DNA of 64,000 nt, from positions 124,001 through 188,000 of the forward strand of contig NZ_JAJIRT010000002.1 in NCBI RefSeq assembly GCF_025717675.1, read 5' to 3'. This document shows, one piece after another, positions 17,093 to 26,319 of the stretch. The position numbers and the translations under genes are program-made. The notes beneath the pieces are model-generated. The model was not told where the DNA came from. It saw only the letters and a program-made list of their open reading frames with translations, and did no database searches. Position 1 is the stretch's first letter. Every line of letters begins with the position of its first letter. Source of the stretch: Paucibacter sp. DJ2R-2. GTDB lineage: Bacteria > Pseudomonadota > Gammaproteobacteria > Burkholderiales > Burkholderiaceae_C.

Positions 17093-19336
17093 TCAGAGCT
17101 TCATCTCCAAATTGATGCCGAAGAAGCTGCGGCCCTTGCGCACGCTGCCGCTGCCGTAGCCGCTGCTGAGCAGAGTCTGGGATTCGGCATCGAGCGGCGC
17201 CAGGTTGTTCGCCGACACGCGCATCGACAAGGTCTTGCTGAAGGTCCACTGGGCAAACATGTCCAGCGCGCGCGAGCGGGACTGTTCAACCGTCTGACTC
17301 AGGGTCTGCTGGGTCGCATAGCCCGGGGTGTAGGCCAGGCTGGCGCCGGTGACCAGAGGCAGACCGCTGAAACGATAGTCAAAGCCCAGATTGCCGGACC
17401 AGGGCTGCTGGCCGTCCAGGCGGTTGTCCGGGCCGGGCAAGGCGTCGACCTTGGACTTGTAATAGCTCAACGAGGCACGCAGATTGAGGGCGGTCTTGGC
17501 ATCGAACCAATCGGGCATCAGCTCACCGGCGCGACCCTTGATTTCCAGTTCCAGGCCGGTGGTCTGGGCTTTGGAGAAATTGGTCGGGCGCGAGACATAG
17601 CGCGGCACGCTGGCCCAAGACACAGTCGACAGGCTGGTGACGTTGCGAATCAGATCGTTGACTTGGCGATGGAACACGCCGACGCTGAGCATGCCGCCGC
17701 CGGTCAAGTACTTCTCGTAGGCCACATCCAGGCCGGTGGCCAGTTCGGGCTTGAGCAAGGGGTTGCCTTCGCGGTCCGGCGAGATCTCGGTGTTGGGCTT
17801 GCTGGTGTCGGTGAACAGGCTGCTCAAGCTGGGGCGGGCCAGCAAGGCATTCAGGTCTGGCGCCTTGTAACTGCGCGTCAGGCTCGCGCGGATCAGGTCC
17901 TTGCCCTTGGGGTCGAACTTGTAGTTCAGGTGCCAGAGCGGGGTCAGCACGGTGCTGGTGTTGCGCACCGGCGCGGCCAGGCCGCGGCTCTCGGTGATGA
18001 TGCGCTCGCTGCGCAGGCCCAGGTAGGTGGACCATTGCGGCGACAGCTCCCACTCATCTTGCACAAACAAGGCCTGGCGCGTGATGCGGGCACCAAAAGG
18101 CTGGCCGTCGAAATCGGGCAGTTGGGGCTTGCCGGCTTCGCTGACTGTGCGGTCTTCCTCGCGGCGGCGCCATTCCAGGTCCCAGCCCACGGTCAGGCTG
18201 TGGTCCTCGCCCAGCAGCTGACCGAACTTGCCGGCCTGTGTGAAACCGCGGTCGGTGTTGTCACCGACCGCACGGCGCAGCTGGCTGGCTGGCAGAAAGG
18301 TCTGGTTGTCGAACGTACCGCGCGAATGCTGCACGCCGCCCTTGAGCTCGAGCTTCTGCTCGTCATTGAAGCGCTTAGACCAGACCGCGTTGCCGCGCAG
18401 GTTCTGCCAGGTGCCGTGGCTCAGGCTGTCGTCATCGAGCACCGCATTGGGACTGCTCGACACGAGCTCGTAGCTGCTGCGGTTGTTCCAGAAGCCTTTT
18501 TGCAAAAAGGCTTGCAGGGTCAGCGTTTCCTCGTCGCTGATCTTCCAGTTCAGGCGTGGCGCTGAGTTGAACCCATGGCCCCAGTTGGCCTGCTCACCTT
18601 GCTGGACGCTGTCTGAGACCTTGCCATCGCGGCCCGGCATGTGACGGGTGCTCTGGACATCGTTCTGACCGCGCCACTGGAAGAAGGACAGCGGCACGGA
18701 CAAAGCAGCCGAGCCGATCTTCTCGCCCAGGGTGAAGGTGGCCGAGGGCGTGGGACGCACGGCGCTGTAGCCGATGCCGAGTCGCAAATCGCGCTGCGAG
18801 ATGCGCGGCGCGTCCTTCAGGATGATGTTGATGGCGCCGGCCACGGCCTGAGCGCTCTGGTCGGCCGTGGGCGCCTTGGTCACTTCGATGCGCTCGACCT
18901 GCGAAGGGCTGAGCTGGCTCATGTCGAAGCCCGGGGGCGCCGGGTCGCCGTTGATCAGGATCAGGGTGTAGCCCGAACCCAAGCCGCGCATGCGCGGCGC
19001 GCCGCCCTGCATGTTCACACCGGGCAGGCGCTTGAGCACATCGGCCACATTGCTGTCGCCGAACTTGTCCATTTCCTCGCGGCCGTAGACCTGCTTGGCC
19101 ACCGGCGATTTGCGGCGCAGATCGGTGTCGCTCTGCGGACGGGAGGTCAGCTCCACCCGCTCCAGCTTGTTGCCGGCCGCCGGGCGGTTGTCGCCCATAC
19201 CAGGCACACCTTCCTGCGCCGCCACCAGCGATGCGCTCAAGGACAAGGCGCTGGTCGCCAACAGCAGGCGACAGGCCCGATTCACGGAAGTGCGAGACAG
19301 AGAATTCAATGAGGACTCCAGGGACAAGCATGACAA
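17093..19336 (-). CDS. TonB-dependent outer-membrane receptor
   Basis: A 747-residue outer-membrane active transporter. A signal peptide ends near ASLVAAQ. The plug domain (KQVYGREEMDKFGDSNVADV, LKRLPGVNM, GYTLILINGDPAPPGFDMSQ, LSPSQVERIEVTKAPTADQS) is followed by a beta-barrel to the C-terminus (FFGINLEMKL). There is no N-terminal STN signalling domain, so it is not the transducing type that would pair with a FecR. The ligand is not predictable; siderophores, cobalamin and saccharides are all possible. The initiation codon is uncertain; a downstream start near MNRACRLLLA-type sequence is not available as ATG. Confidence 0.9.
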   Translation of the reverse strand: MSCLSLESSLNSLSRTSVNRACRLLLATSALSLSASLVAAQEGVPGMGDNRPAAGNKLERVELTSRPQSDTDLRRKSPVAKQVYGREEMDKFGDSNVADVLKRLPGVNMQGGAPRMRGLGSGYTLILINGDPAPPGFDMSQLSPSQVERIEVTKAPTADQSAQAVAGAINIILKDAPRISQRDLRLGIGYSAVRPTPSATFTLGEKIGSAALSVPLSFFQWRGQNDVQSTRHMPGRDGKVSDSVQQGEQANWGHGFNSAPRLNWKISDEETLTLQAFLQKGFWNNRSSYELVSSSPNAVLDDDSLSHGTWQNLRGNAVWSKRFNDEQKLELKGGVQHSRGTFDNQTFLPASQLRRAVGDNTDRGFTQAGKFGQLLGEDHSLTVGWDLEWRRREEDRTVSEAGKPQLPDFDGQPFGARITRQALFVQDEWELSPQWSTYLGLRSERIITESRGLAAPVRNTSTVLTPLWHLNYKFDPKGKDLIRASLTRSYKAPDLNALLARPSLSSLFTDTSKPNTEISPDREGNPLLKPELATGLDVAYEKYLTGGGMLSVGVFHRQVNDLIRNVTSLSTVSWASVPRYVSRPTNFSKAQTTGLELEIKGRAGELMPDWFDAKTALNLRASLSYYKSKVDALPGPDNRLDGQQPWSGNLGFDYRFSGLPLVTGASLAYTPGYATQQTLSQTVEQSRSRALDMFAQWTFSKTLSMRVSANNLAPLDAESQTLLSSGYGSGSVRKGRSFFGINLEMKL

Positions 19337-19467
19337 CAGGGCGGCAGCTTAACGAGCGCGCGTGTCGCAGTCTGCCTGCAGCCGACCAAGCGCGACTTGT
19401 TGGGGCTGATTTGCGGCCCAGATGCGCCAACGGCGGCCGGGCCGACCGCTCATCCGCCCCGCTGGCC

Positions 19468-21825
19468 TCAGCTCGGCTTCTTGAATTTGGCGAAAGCTGC
19501 CGCCATGGCGCCGCTCGCTGCCGGCTCGGGCGCGCGTGCAGCGCCCTGCCCGGCTCGGCCGCCGCCCGAGCCCATGCGCTCGTTGCGGCCAGCCGGGCGG
19601 TAGCTGTTGTCCGGCTTGCTGCCGGCACGCGGCGTCGGCGCGTCCAGCTTCATGGTCAGCGACACGCGCTTGCGCGCCAGGTCCACCTCCAGCACTCGCA
19701 CCTTGACGATGTCGCCAGTCTTGACCACCTCGCGGGCGTCGGTGACGAATTTGTTGGACAGCTGACTCACATGGACCAGGCCGTCCTGGTGCACACCCAG
19801 GTCCACAAAAGCGCCGAACTGGGCGACGTTGGACACCGTGCCTTCGAGCACCATGCCCTCGACCAGGTCCTTGATGTCGTCCACGCCTTCGTTGAAGCGG
19901 GCGACCTTGAAGTCGGGGCGCGGGTCACGGCCCGGCTTTTCCAGCTCGGTCAGGATGTCCTTGACCGTGATCGCGCCGAATTTCTCATCGGCAAAGGCCT
20001 CAGGCTTGAGAGCCCGAATGACATCGCTCTTGCCCATGACCTCGGCCGCCGGCTTGTTGACGGCCTTGAGGATGCGTTCCACCACCGGGTAGGTTTCGGG
20101 ATGCACGCCCGAGAAATCCAGCGGGTTCTCGCCATCGCGGATGCGCAGGAAGCCGGCCGATTGCTCGAAGGTCTTGGGGCCGAGGCCGGCGACATCGAGC
20201 AACTGCTTGCGGCTCTTGAAAGCACCATTGGCATCGCGCCAGCGCACGATGGACGCGGCTACCGTGCCGGACAGGCCGGACACGCGCGACAGCAGCGGGG
20301 CCGAGGCGGTGTTCAGGTCCACGCCGACCGAGTTCACGCAGTCTTCCACCACCGCGTCCAGGGTCTTGGCCATGGCGCTCTGGTTGACATCGTGCTGGTA
20401 CTGGCCCACGCCGATGCTCTTGGGGTCGATCTTGACCAGCTCGGCCAGCGGGTCCTGCAGGCGGCGGGCGATGGACACCGCGCCGCGCAGGGTCACGTCC
20501 AGATCGGGCAGCTCCTTGGAGGCGAACTCGGAGGCCGAATAGATCGAGGCGCCGGCCTCGCTGACCACCACCTTGTCGATGGGCGTGCCCGGGGCCAGCT
20601 GCTGGATGCGTTTGATCAAGTCGCCGGCCAGCTTGTCGGTCTCGCGACTGGCCGTGCCGTTGCCAATGGCGATCAGGTTGACGCCATGGGTGGCGCAGAG
20701 GCGGCCCAAGGTGTGCAGCGAGCCTTCCCAGTCCTTGCGCGGCTCGTGCGGGAACACGGCGCAGGTGTCCAGCACCCGGCCGGTGTCGCTGACCACGGCG
20801 ACCTTGACGCCGGTGCGAATTCCTGGGTCCAGGCCCATGACCACACGCTTGCCGGCTGGCGCGGCCAGCAGCAGGTCGCGCAAGTTTTCGGCAAACACCT
20901 TGATGGCCACAGCCTCGGCTTCCTCGCGCAGGCGCGAGAACAGATCACGCTCCAAGCTCATGGACAGCTTGACCTTCCAGGTCCAGGAGATGGTCTTGCG
21001 AATCAGGGCGTCGCCCGGGCGCGTGCCCATGGTCCAACCCAAGTGGCGAGCGATACGCCCCTCTGCCAAACCCGGTTGACCGGCCACCACCTCTTCGTCC
21101 AGCGCCAGCTTGGCATCCAGGATTTCCTGCGTGCGGCCACGGAACACGGCCAGCGCGCGGTGCGAGGGCACGGTGCGGATCGGCTCGTCGTAGTCGAAGT
21201 AGTCGCGGAATTTGGCGACATCGGGGTTCTGCTCGTCCTTGCCATCCATCAGCTTGGACTTGAACAAGCCCTCGGCCCACAGCCACTCGCGCAGCTTGCC
21301 GATCAGCAAAGCGTCCTCGGCCCAGCGCTCGGACAGCAGGTCGCGCACACCGTCCAGCACCGCAAAGGCATCGGCAAAACCGGCGTCGGCGTTGATGAAG
21401 GCGGCGGCTTCCGCCATCGGATCCAGGCTGGGGTCGGCAAACAGCTTGTCGGCCAGGGGCTCCAGGCCGGCTTCGCGGGCGATCATGCCCTTGGTGCGGC
21501 GCTTTTGCTTGTAGGGCAGGTAGAGGTCTTCCAGCTCCTGCTTGGTGGGCGCGGCCAGGATGGCCGCTTGCAGCTCGGGCGTGAGCTTGCCTTGCTCCTC
21601 GATGCTCTTGAGCACGGCGGCGCGGCGGTCTTCCAGCTCGCGCAGATAGGCCAGGCGGGCCTCGATATCACGCAGCTGGCTGTCGTCCAGCCCGTCGGTC
21701 ACTTCCTTGCGGTAGCGGGCGATGAAGGGCACGGTGGCGCCGCCATCGAGCAGCTCCACAGCGGCGTTGATCTGGGCCGGGCGAACGCTCAGTTCGGCGG
21801 CAATTTGAAGCAGGATCTTGTCCAA
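19468..21825 (-). CDS. tex: Tex-family RNA-binding transcription accessory protein
   Basis: A nucleic-acid-binding protein of about 785 residues that affects transcription and stress tolerance. Its N-terminal helical domain reads [20 protein letters not shown] and [21 protein letters not shown] YqgF-like RNase H fold contains [16 protein letters not shown]. Helix-hairpin-helix repeats ([20 protein letters not shown]) and a C-terminal S1 domain ([38 protein letters not shown]) follow. I place the start at TTG 21825, where homology begins. An ATG at 22014 would add 63 unrelated, Arg-rich residues. The tail after the S1 domain is Gly/Arg-rich. Function known only in outline. Confidence 0.93.
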   Translation of the reverse strand: MDKILLQIAAELSVRPAQINAAVELLDGGATVPFIARYRKEVTDGLDDSQLRDIEARLAYLRELEDRRAAVLKSIEEQGKLTPELQAAILAAPTKQELEDLYLPYKQKRRTKGMIAREAGLEPLADKLFADPSLDPMAEAAAFINADAGFADAFAVLDGVRDLLSERWAEDALLIGKLREWLWAEGLFKSKLMDGKDEQNPDVAKFRDYFDYDEPIRTVPSHRALAVFRGRTQEILDAKLALDEEVVAGQPGLAEGRIARHLGWTMGTRPGDALIRKTISWTWKVKLSMSLERDLFSRLREEAEAVAIKVFAENLRDLLLAAPAGKRVVMGLDPGIRTGVKVAVVSDTGRVLDTCAVFPHEPRKDWEGSLHTLGRLCATHGVNLIAIGNGTASRETDKLAGDLIKRIQQLAPGTPIDKVVVSEAGASIYSASEFASKELPDLDVTLRGAVSIARRLQDPLAELVKIDPKSIGVGQYQHDVNQSAMAKTLDAVVEDCVNSVGVDLNTASAPLLSRVSGLSGTVAASIVRWRDANGAFKSRKQLLDVAGLGPKTFEQSAGFLRIRDGENPLDFSGVHPETYPVVERILKAVNKPAAEVMGKSDVIRALKPEAFADEKFGAITVKDILTELEKPGRDPRPDFKVARFNEGVDDIKDLVEGMVLEGTVSNVAQFGAFVDLGVHQDGLVHVSQLSNKFVTDAREVVKTGDIVKVRVLEVDLARKRVSLTMKLDAPTPRAGSKPDNSYRPAGRNERMGSGGGRAGQGAARAPEPAASGAMAAAFAKFKKPS

Positions 21826-22040
21826 AACGTCGGCGAGGCAGTCAAAACAGGAAGCGGCGGAGTGTGCCACAGGGGCCCGGCGGTAGCCGCGCGGCCCGCC
21901 CGGGGATTCTCTGGCCCGGCCTAGGCCCAAATAGCCATCTCCAGCAAGCGTCACACATTTGCGCCATATTGCGAGGCGCTTCACGCCACGCGGCCGCCTG
22001 CGCGCAAGCCGCACTTGTCCACCTCAGCCCACCCGCCACC

Positions 22041-22850
22041 ATGATGCACACCCTCCGTCACCTGCCCAGCGTCTGCTTGATCGCCGGCCTCGGCCTGTTC
22101 AGCGCATCCCCTGCCAAGGCCCAGGCCTTCGACACCGCGCGCATCTACGGCGCCGCCCCCGAGCGCGACGGCGGCCGCGTCGGCCTGGTTGCACTGGCCG
22201 GCCATGCCTACCAGGGCTCGAAGAAAAGCCGGGCCATGCTGGTGCCCAGCCTCGACTACCAATGGAGCAATGGCTGGTTCGCCGGCACCAGCAATGGCCT
22301 GGGCCTGAATTTCTCCAAGCAAGCCCAGTTCAGCTACGGCCTGCGCCTGACGGCCGATTTCGGCCGCGATGAAGACCGCTCACCAGCCTTGCGCGGCATG
22401 GGCGACATCGAGTTCCGCCCCGAGATCGGCGGCTTCTTCAATTACAGCCCGAGCCAAAGCTTGGCCCTGACCAGCTCGCTGCGCTATGGCTCCGGCCAGG
22501 ATCGCAAGGGCCTGCTGATCGACCTGGGCGTGGCCCACCAGATCCCGCTGGACGCGAGCTGGCGCCTGGGCGTGGGCGCCGCCCTGACCCTGGCCAACCG
22601 CGAGGCGCTGCAGTCCTACTTCGGCGTCAGCGCGGCCCAGGCGGCCAGCAGCGGCTATGCGCCCTACCGCGTCGGCGCAGGCCTGCGCGATGTGCGGGCC
22701 AATGCTTCGGTCACCCACATCCTCAGCCCGCGCAGCAGCGTAACGGCCGGCCTCTCGGTCAGCGCCCTGCAGGGCGATGCCAAGAACAGCCCGCTGACGC
22801 ACCAGAAAACCAGCGTCAACGGGCTGGTGTCCTTCGGCTACTTGTTCTGA
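22041..22850 (+). CDS. MipA/OmpV-family outer-membrane protein
   Basis: A 269-residue outer-membrane beta-barrel of the MipA/OmpV family. The signal peptide ends at SPAKAQA. Typical features are GGRVGLVALAGHAYQGSKKS, a long series of alternating amphipathic strands and the terminal FGYLF with a C-terminal Phe that serves the BAM assembly signal. In E. coli MipA scaffolds murein synthases, while OmpV-type members are general porin-like proteins. Its 3' end overlaps the convergent PEP-CTERM gene by 13 bp. Confidence 0.88.
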   Translation: MMHTLRHLPSVCLIAGLGLFSASPAKAQAFDTARIYGAAPERDGGRVGLVALAGHAYQGSKKSRAMLVPSLDYQWSNGWFAGTSNGLGLNFSKQAQFSYGLRLTADFGRDEDRSPALRGMGDIEFRPEIGGFFNYSPSQSLALTSSLRYGSGQDRKGLLIDLGVAHQIPLDASWRLGVGAALTLANREALQSYFGVSAAQAASSGYAPYRVGAGLRDVRANASVTHILSPRSSVTAGLSVSALQGDAKNSPLTHQKTSVNGLVSFGYLF

Positions 22851-23503
22851 CCCAGGACGCGGCGGCGCTGCACCAGCCCCAGGCCCAGCAGCCCCGCCAG
22901 CGTCATCGCCAACGCGCCGGGCTCGGGCACGGCGCTGACCTGCAGGCTGCCGCGCCAGTCGATGGGCAGATTACTCGCACCCTGTGCATAGCCCAGGCCA
23001 AGGTTGAGATCGCCCTCGGGGCTGCTGATCTGCAGCCAGGCCTCGCCAGCGCTCAGCAGCTCGAACTGCAGCGCCCCCAGGCTCAGCCAGGACTGGGCGG
23101 CCGCGGCGGCAACACCGGGGAAGTTGGACGCACCGATCTCGCCGGGGCGCAGAAAGCCGCTGTCATCGCTCCAACCTTCGGCTGCGCCAAAGCCCTTGAA
23201 GCGCAGCTGGCTGGGGTCGAAGTCAAGCTTGAAGCCGTAGAACAAAAACACATCGTCGGCGGCACGGCCGGCGAAGGGTTGATCCAGGCGTATCGCCACG
23301 CTGAGGATCTGACCCAGCTGCGCCTGCGCGGGCAACTCCAGGCTCAAGAGCGGCTCCAACGGCAGGCCGGTGGGCGTGATCGCGCCGGCAGCGAAAGTCT
23401 GGGCTGAAGCCAGAGACGAAGCCAGGAGGCCGGCGGCGCCCAGCAATGCGGCCACCAGGTTCGGGCGGCCGAGCTTCGAACTGGCAATAGTTGCGAGTGT
23501 CAT
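22838..23503 (-). CDS. PEP-CTERM surface protein with a cohesin-like domain
   Basis: A 221-residue exported protein. A signal peptide ends around ASSLASAQT. The C-terminus has the tripartite PEP-CTERM sorting signal: VPEPGALAM, a hydrophobic helix (LAGLLGLGL) and basic VQRRR, recognised by an exosortase. The body looks like a cohesin: LELPAQAQLGQILSVAIRLD, then FYGFKLDFDPSQLRFKGF, then LGALQFELLSAGEAWLQISS, which is the strand order and the FDPSxLxF signature of that fold. It starts 23 bp after a dockerin-bearing phospholipase C, so it is the natural docking partner. Export and sorting are well supported; the cohesin assignment is from pattern only. Confidence 0.8.
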   Translation of the reverse strand: MTLATIASSKLGRPNLVAALLGAAGLLASSLASAQTFAAGAITPTGLPLEPLLSLELPAQAQLGQILSVAIRLDQPFAGRAADDVFLFYGFKLDFDPSQLRFKGFGAAEGWSDDSGFLRPGEIGASNFPGVAAAAAQSWLSLGALQFELLSAGEAWLQISSPEGDLNLGLGYAQGASNLPIDWRGSLQVSAVPEPGALAMTLAGLLGLGLVQRRRVLGQNK

Positions 23504-23526
23504 GGTCGTATTCCTGCGTAGGGTGA

Positions 23527-26178
23527 TCAAGGCTTTTGCTGGCGGAAGATGTCGAACCAGGCGCGGTAGTCGGCCTGGGTGATGCAGGCATCGGCATCGA
23601 AATTGGCCAGGGGCTGGTAGCGGCTGTCGCCGGTGCAGGCACCCATGGCGGCGCGCTGGGCCTCGCGGTCGGCGGCGTCGATGCGGCCGTCGCCGTTGAT
23701 GTCGCCGCGCTTGAGCAGGCGCAGGGCCAGGCGCGGCGCCGCTTCCTCGTAACCGTCATTCAGGAACAAGCCGAAGAAGTACTCGCCCTCCGGGAAGCTG
23801 GCCAGGCTGAAGCTCTGGCCGCCGGCCGGCGCGGCCACATAGTTCCACTTCAGCGAACCCGGGCCACCGGGCACCATGCCCTTGCGGTAGAAGCCCAGCC
23901 AATGCTTGTTGCCGGCCGGCAGGCCTTGCCAGCTCAGATTGATACTGTCGCCAATGCGGGAGACGCTGGCCGAGGCGCTGAAGCGCACCGGGTTGACCGG
24001 CGGCGGCGTCGGCACCAGCACCGGCGGCGAATCCTGGGCCTGGGCCAGGCCGTTGAGCACCGGGTCGGTGTAGTCCAGGCCCGCGCCTTCGACATGGCCG
24101 GCCAGGCGGCGCCAGTAAAGGCTCTCGCCTTCCAGCGTCACGCCCAGGTCGTACCAGCCGCGGCTGGCCTCCACGCTGCGGGTCTCGCTGTGGCTTTGGC
24201 CCGGCTGCAGCGTCAGCTCCAGCAGCTTGCCTTGGCCATAGGCCAGATCCACCAACTGGAGGCGCAGGACCTGGTTGCTGCTGTTGCTGTACTGCAGGCG
24301 CACGCTGCGGCTGGCCGGCTCTTCACGCAGGCTCACCTCCAACTGGCGCGCCGCGCTGCCCAGCGCACCGCTGAACTCGCGCACAAAACCGTTCTGGCCA
24401 TGGACCTTGAGTTGGTAGCTATCGCCGCTCCAGTTCCAGACCTCGCGCTCGACGCGCGTGCCGGCGGCCAGGGTGTAGTGCCAGGGGCCGTCGCTGCGCA
24501 GGGCGGAGTAGACGATGAAGGGCTCGGCCACCGTGCCGCCATTGCCGAAGCTCAAAGCGAACTGGCGGGCCGTGCCTTGCACGGCGCCGTCCACCTCGGC
24601 GCGGTAGGGCATGGGGCAGGCCGGGCGCGGCTGGCCGGTGCTGACCTGCTCCTGGCGCGGCAGCACCTGGGCGGCGGGCGGCCAGGCCGGCGCGGTGGCG
24701 TCGTACTTGGGGTACTCAGCCGTGCGCGGCACGCCGGCCGGCCAGGTCGGGTTCGGCTCGTCGAAGTTGAAGACGCTGAGCAAGTCACCGCACACCGCAC
24801 GGCGCCAGGGCGAGATATTGGCGCACTGCACGGCCGCACGCGGCAGGCCCTTGCCCTGCACCAGCCACTCTTCGAGGAAACGGATCTGCGAGGTGTGGTC
24901 GAAGAGCTGGGAGTTGACGCGCCCGCCCTTGCTCCAGGGCGAGATCACCAGGGTCGGCACGCGCGGGCCCAGGCCGATCGGCTCGCTGCCGTTGTAAACC
25001 TCGCCCTGCAAGCTGTTGGCCACCGTGCTGCGGCCGCGGCCGGCGTCCATGGGCGGCACGTTCGAGGGCATGTGGTCGAAGAAGCCGTCGTTCTCGTCGT
25101 AGGTGATGATGAGCACGGTCTTGGCCCAGACCTCAGGCTTGTCGACCAGGGCGGCCAGCAGGCGGGCGCTGAAGTTCTCGCCGGCATTGGGCGTGGGCGA
25201 GGGATGCTCGCAGTACTCTGTCGGCGCGCAGATCCAGGACACGGCCGGCAGGCGCCCTTCGCGCACATCGGCGGCAAAGTCATCGATCAGCCACTGGCCG
25301 GTGGTTTGCGCGGAATTCGATGCATTCGAGCCCGGGGCCATGGCGCGGCACTTCTGGTACAGCGGCGATTCGGGCGTCAGCTTGCGGCCGGCCGCGTCGA
25401 CGCGGAAGTTCTTGAAGTACTGCAGGTAGTTGTCGCCGTAGTTGTCCCACTCCTGGTAGACCTTCCAGCTCACGCCTTGCGCCTCCAGCACCTCGGCATA
25501 GCTTTGCCAGCTGATGCCCTGGGCAGCGGGGTTGTCGTTGGCGATGTCGGCGTTGTAGGTGCCGTTGGTGACGTTGTAGAGCCGGCTGTCCGAGATGCCG
25601 GTGACGTAGCCGGCCGTGTGGCCGCTCAGGGCATAGAAGCGGTTCGGGTCGGTGGGGCCGAAGACCGAGCAGTGGTAGGCATCACAGGTGGTGAAGGCAT
25701 CGGCCAGGGCGTAGTAGAACGGCAGATCGCCGCGGTCGAAATAGCCCAGGGACATGGAGGTCTTCTTGGGCACCCAGACGTTCCAGTCCTTCCAGGCGGC
25801 TTCCGTGCCCTTCCAGTGGTGGTCCAGGCCGACGTGCAAGGCGTTGGTGTTCTTGACGTCGTAGTGGTAGGGCAGCACATGGCTGCTGCCGCTGGGCTGG
25901 AACCAGACCGGCTTGCCCGAGGGCAAGGTGATGGCGCGCGGATCGCTGAAGCCGCGCACGCCGGCCAGGCAGCCGAAGTAATGGTCGAAGGAGCGGTTTT
26001 CCTGCATCAGGAAGACCACATGCTCGATGTCGCCGAGGCCGCCGCTGACGTGGCTGGCCGGTGTGGCCAGGGCGCGGGCGATGGTCTGGGCAAAGCTGGG
26101 CGTGCTGGCCAGGCCGGCAGTACCGGCAGCGGCGGCCAGAAAGCCGCGGCGGGAGGGGTTTTGAATTATTCTGCTCAT
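23527..26178 (-). CDS. Tat-exported phosphocholine-type phospholipase C with a C-terminal dockerin-like domain
   Basis: An 883-residue secreted hydrolase that should cleave phospholipid headgroups. The N-terminus has a twin-arginine signal (SRRGFLAAAAGTAG). The catalytic domain of the phosphoesterase/PLC family follows (IEHVVFLMQENRSFDHYFGC, ITYDENDGFFDHMPS, TLVISPWSKGGRVNSQLFDH), then two DUF756-type C-terminal domains (about 530-720) and a beta-sandwich domain (about 730-820). Residues 824-883 are a type I dockerin-like tail with two calcium-loop-like motifs, DINGDGRIDAAD and NFDADACITQAD, plus two cysteines. A standard enzyme of this family lacks the last part. Start ATG 26178 is chosen for the Tat signal. 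It is cotranscribed with the cohesin-like PEP-CTERM gene. Confidence 0.9.
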   Translation of the reverse strand: MSRIIQNPSRRGFLAAAAGTAGLASTPSFAQTIARALATPASHVSGGLGDIEHVVFLMQENRSFDHYFGCLAGVRGFSDPRAITLPSGKPVWFQPSGSSHVLPYHYDVKNTNALHVGLDHHWKGTEAAWKDWNVWVPKKTSMSLGYFDRGDLPFYYALADAFTTCDAYHCSVFGPTDPNRFYALSGHTAGYVTGISDSRLYNVTNGTYNADIANDNPAAQGISWQSYAEVLEAQGVSWKVYQEWDNYGDNYLQYFKNFRVDAAGRKLTPESPLYQKCRAMAPGSNASNSAQTTGQWLIDDFAADVREGRLPAVSWICAPTEYCEHPSPTPNAGENFSARLLAALVDKPEVWAKTVLIITYDENDGFFDHMPSNVPPMDAGRGRSTVANSLQGEVYNGSEPIGLGPRVPTLVISPWSKGGRVNSQLFDHTSQIRFLEEWLVQGKGLPRAAVQCANISPWRRAVCGDLLSVFNFDEPNPTWPAGVPRTAEYPKYDATAPAWPPAAQVLPRQEQVSTGQPRPACPMPYRAEVDGAVQGTARQFALSFGNGGTVAEPFIVYSALRSDGPWHYTLAAGTRVEREVWNWSGDSYQLKVHGQNGFVREFSGALGSAARQLEVSLREEPASRSVRLQYSNSSNQVLRLQLVDLAYGQGKLLELTLQPGQSHSETRSVEASRGWYDLGVTLEGESLYWRRLAGHVEGAGLDYTDPVLNGLAQAQDSPPVLVPTPPPVNPVRFSASASVSRIGDSINLSWQGLPAGNKHWLGFYRKGMVPGGPGSLKWNYVAAPAGGQSFSLASFPEGEYFFGLFLNDGYEEAAPRLALRLLKRGDINGDGRIDAADREAQRAAMGACTGDSRYQPLANFDADACITQADYRAWFDIFRQQKP

Positions 26179-26319
26179 GGCGGTCTCCAGGCCGACCGCA
26201 CAAGCCAAAAAGCGCGCACGGCCGGGGGTGAAAACCGCCGATTCTGAGAACCCGCGATGTCAGGCGATCCAGCGTGGCATGAGCTGTTCAGACCATGCGC
26301 ATGCGACCCTGTGCGAATG

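Noticed and set aside
17093-19336. Pairing this TonB-dependent receptor with the FecIR pair at 0.6-2.2 kb
   Set aside because: The receptor lacks the N-terminal STN signalling domain and lies 15 kb away beyond the tRNA and translation genes.
23536-26247. Long plus-strand open frame opposite the phospholipase C gene
   Set aside because: Same situation as above. The minus-strand gene has a Tat signal, catalytic motifs and a dockerin tail, so the plus-strand frame is a shadow.
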